From assembly GCA_026785785.1 (NCBI GenBank), contig JAJAZI010000002.1, positions 1 to 14,017 of the forward strand: a stretch of 14,017 nucleotides of DNA. The letters run 5' to 3'. The notes beneath the pieces are model-generated. The model did no database searches, was not told the origin of the DNA, and saw only the letters and a list, made by a program, of their open reading frames with translations. Within the stretch, counting starts at the first letter, position 1. Every line of letters begins with the position of its first letter. Positions 13,877-14,017 of the stretch are shown here, piece by piece. A program made the translations under genes and the position numbers. The stretch comes from Microbacteriaceae bacterium. GTDB taxonomy: Bacteria; Actinomycetota; Actinomycetes; Actinomycetales; Microbacteriaceae.

Positions 13877-14017
13877 TGAACCGTCCCGGGTTTCCTGCCG
13901 CTTTCTTTCTGGTGAAAGGATTCGGATATGCCCAAGAAACACCCAGCAGAGGTTCGCGAGCGAGCGACTCGGATGACGCTTGACCGTTTGAAGGATTACC
14001 CGTCAGTGTCGGCCGCG
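13877..14017 (+). mobile_element. Left end of an IS3-family insertion sequence (continues beyond the window)
   Basis: The helicase homology stops where the sequence TGAACCGTCCCGGG begins (13877-13890). This start resembles the TGAACCGCCCCGG ends of actinobacterial IS3-family elements that I recall. About 50 bases later comes an IS3-type orfA. The exact end and the target duplication cannot be confirmed because the right end is outside the window; the bases just before (AAAG) are a possible target site. Confidence 0.75.
13928..14017 (+). CDS. IS3-family transposase orfA, N-terminal part (partial)
   Basis: The ATG at 13928 opens a frame to the window edge that reads MPKKHPAEVRERATRMTLDR and then LKDYPSVSAA. 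This is the standard N-terminus of IS3-family OrfA proteins in actinobacteria (MPKKYPxEVRERAVRMTLDR type), which carry a helix-turn-helix that recognises the IS ends. A GAAAGGA ribosome binding site (13914-13920) is 7 bases upstream. Only 30 residues are visible, so whether the element is intact cannot be judged. In intact elements an orfB with a DDE integrase core follows by programmed frameshift. Confidence 0.85.
   Translation, partial: MPKKHPAEVRERATRMTLDRLKDYPSVSAA

Overview
This window looks like the chromosome of a high-GC Gram-positive bacterium (Actinobacteria), most probably of the Microbacteriaceae type. The composition is strongly G+C rich, with third-position G/C and frequent GTG starts. 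Start sites with a -10 hexamer 7-8 bases upstream suggest leaderless mRNAs. CIRCE operators precede groES, and the gene order (glmM end, coaA, glmS, acpS, alr, tsaE, tsaB, rimI, tsaD) fits that group. All assignments come from reading motifs; no database search was run.

Left part (1-7457): bases 1-48 are the end of a forward gene, probably glmM. It converges on the reverse-strand coaA (pantothenate kinase) across about 295 bases of G-rich, repeat-bearing DNA. coaA diverges from glmS over a 58-base region that holds a candidate leaderless promoter for each direction. From glmS a tightly packed seven-gene operon runs forward: glmS, acpS, alr, tsaE, tsaB, rimI, tsaD. Gaps are 19 and 9 bases or the genes overlap by 1-4 bases. 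The operon joins envelope and cofactor supply (glucosamine-6-P, holo-ACP, D-alanine) to the t6A tRNA-modification proteins TsaE/TsaB/TsaD and a ribosomal-protein-type acetyltransferase.

Middle part (7458-10775): a small membrane protein with a Pro/Gln/Gly-rich N-terminus has its own sigma70-like promoter and strong RBS. It converges on a reverse-strand class I SAM methyltransferase with a THUMP-like C-terminal part. groES follows, with two CIRCE-type repeats around its promoter, no groEL next to it, and a strong UUCG-loop terminator. A RarD-type EamA permease comes next, apparently leaderless.

Right part (10776-14017): a lipoprotein solute-binding protein of the branched-chain-amino-acid type stands alone between its own promoter and a GAAA-loop terminator. 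Three alternating TGTAAC/GTTACA half-sites lie upstream of that promoter. The last 1.5 kb is a scar region. A reverse-strand TetR-family gene has lost its DNA-binding N-terminus where it meets a fragment of a TraA/MobF-type conjugative relaxase-helicase. That fragment is in turn cut by the left end of an IS3-family element whose orfA runs off the window. No rRNA, tRNA or CRISPR array was seen. I found no convincing novel biological system. The most distinctive items are the nested mobile-element scar and the operator-like half-site array before the orphan solute-binding protein.
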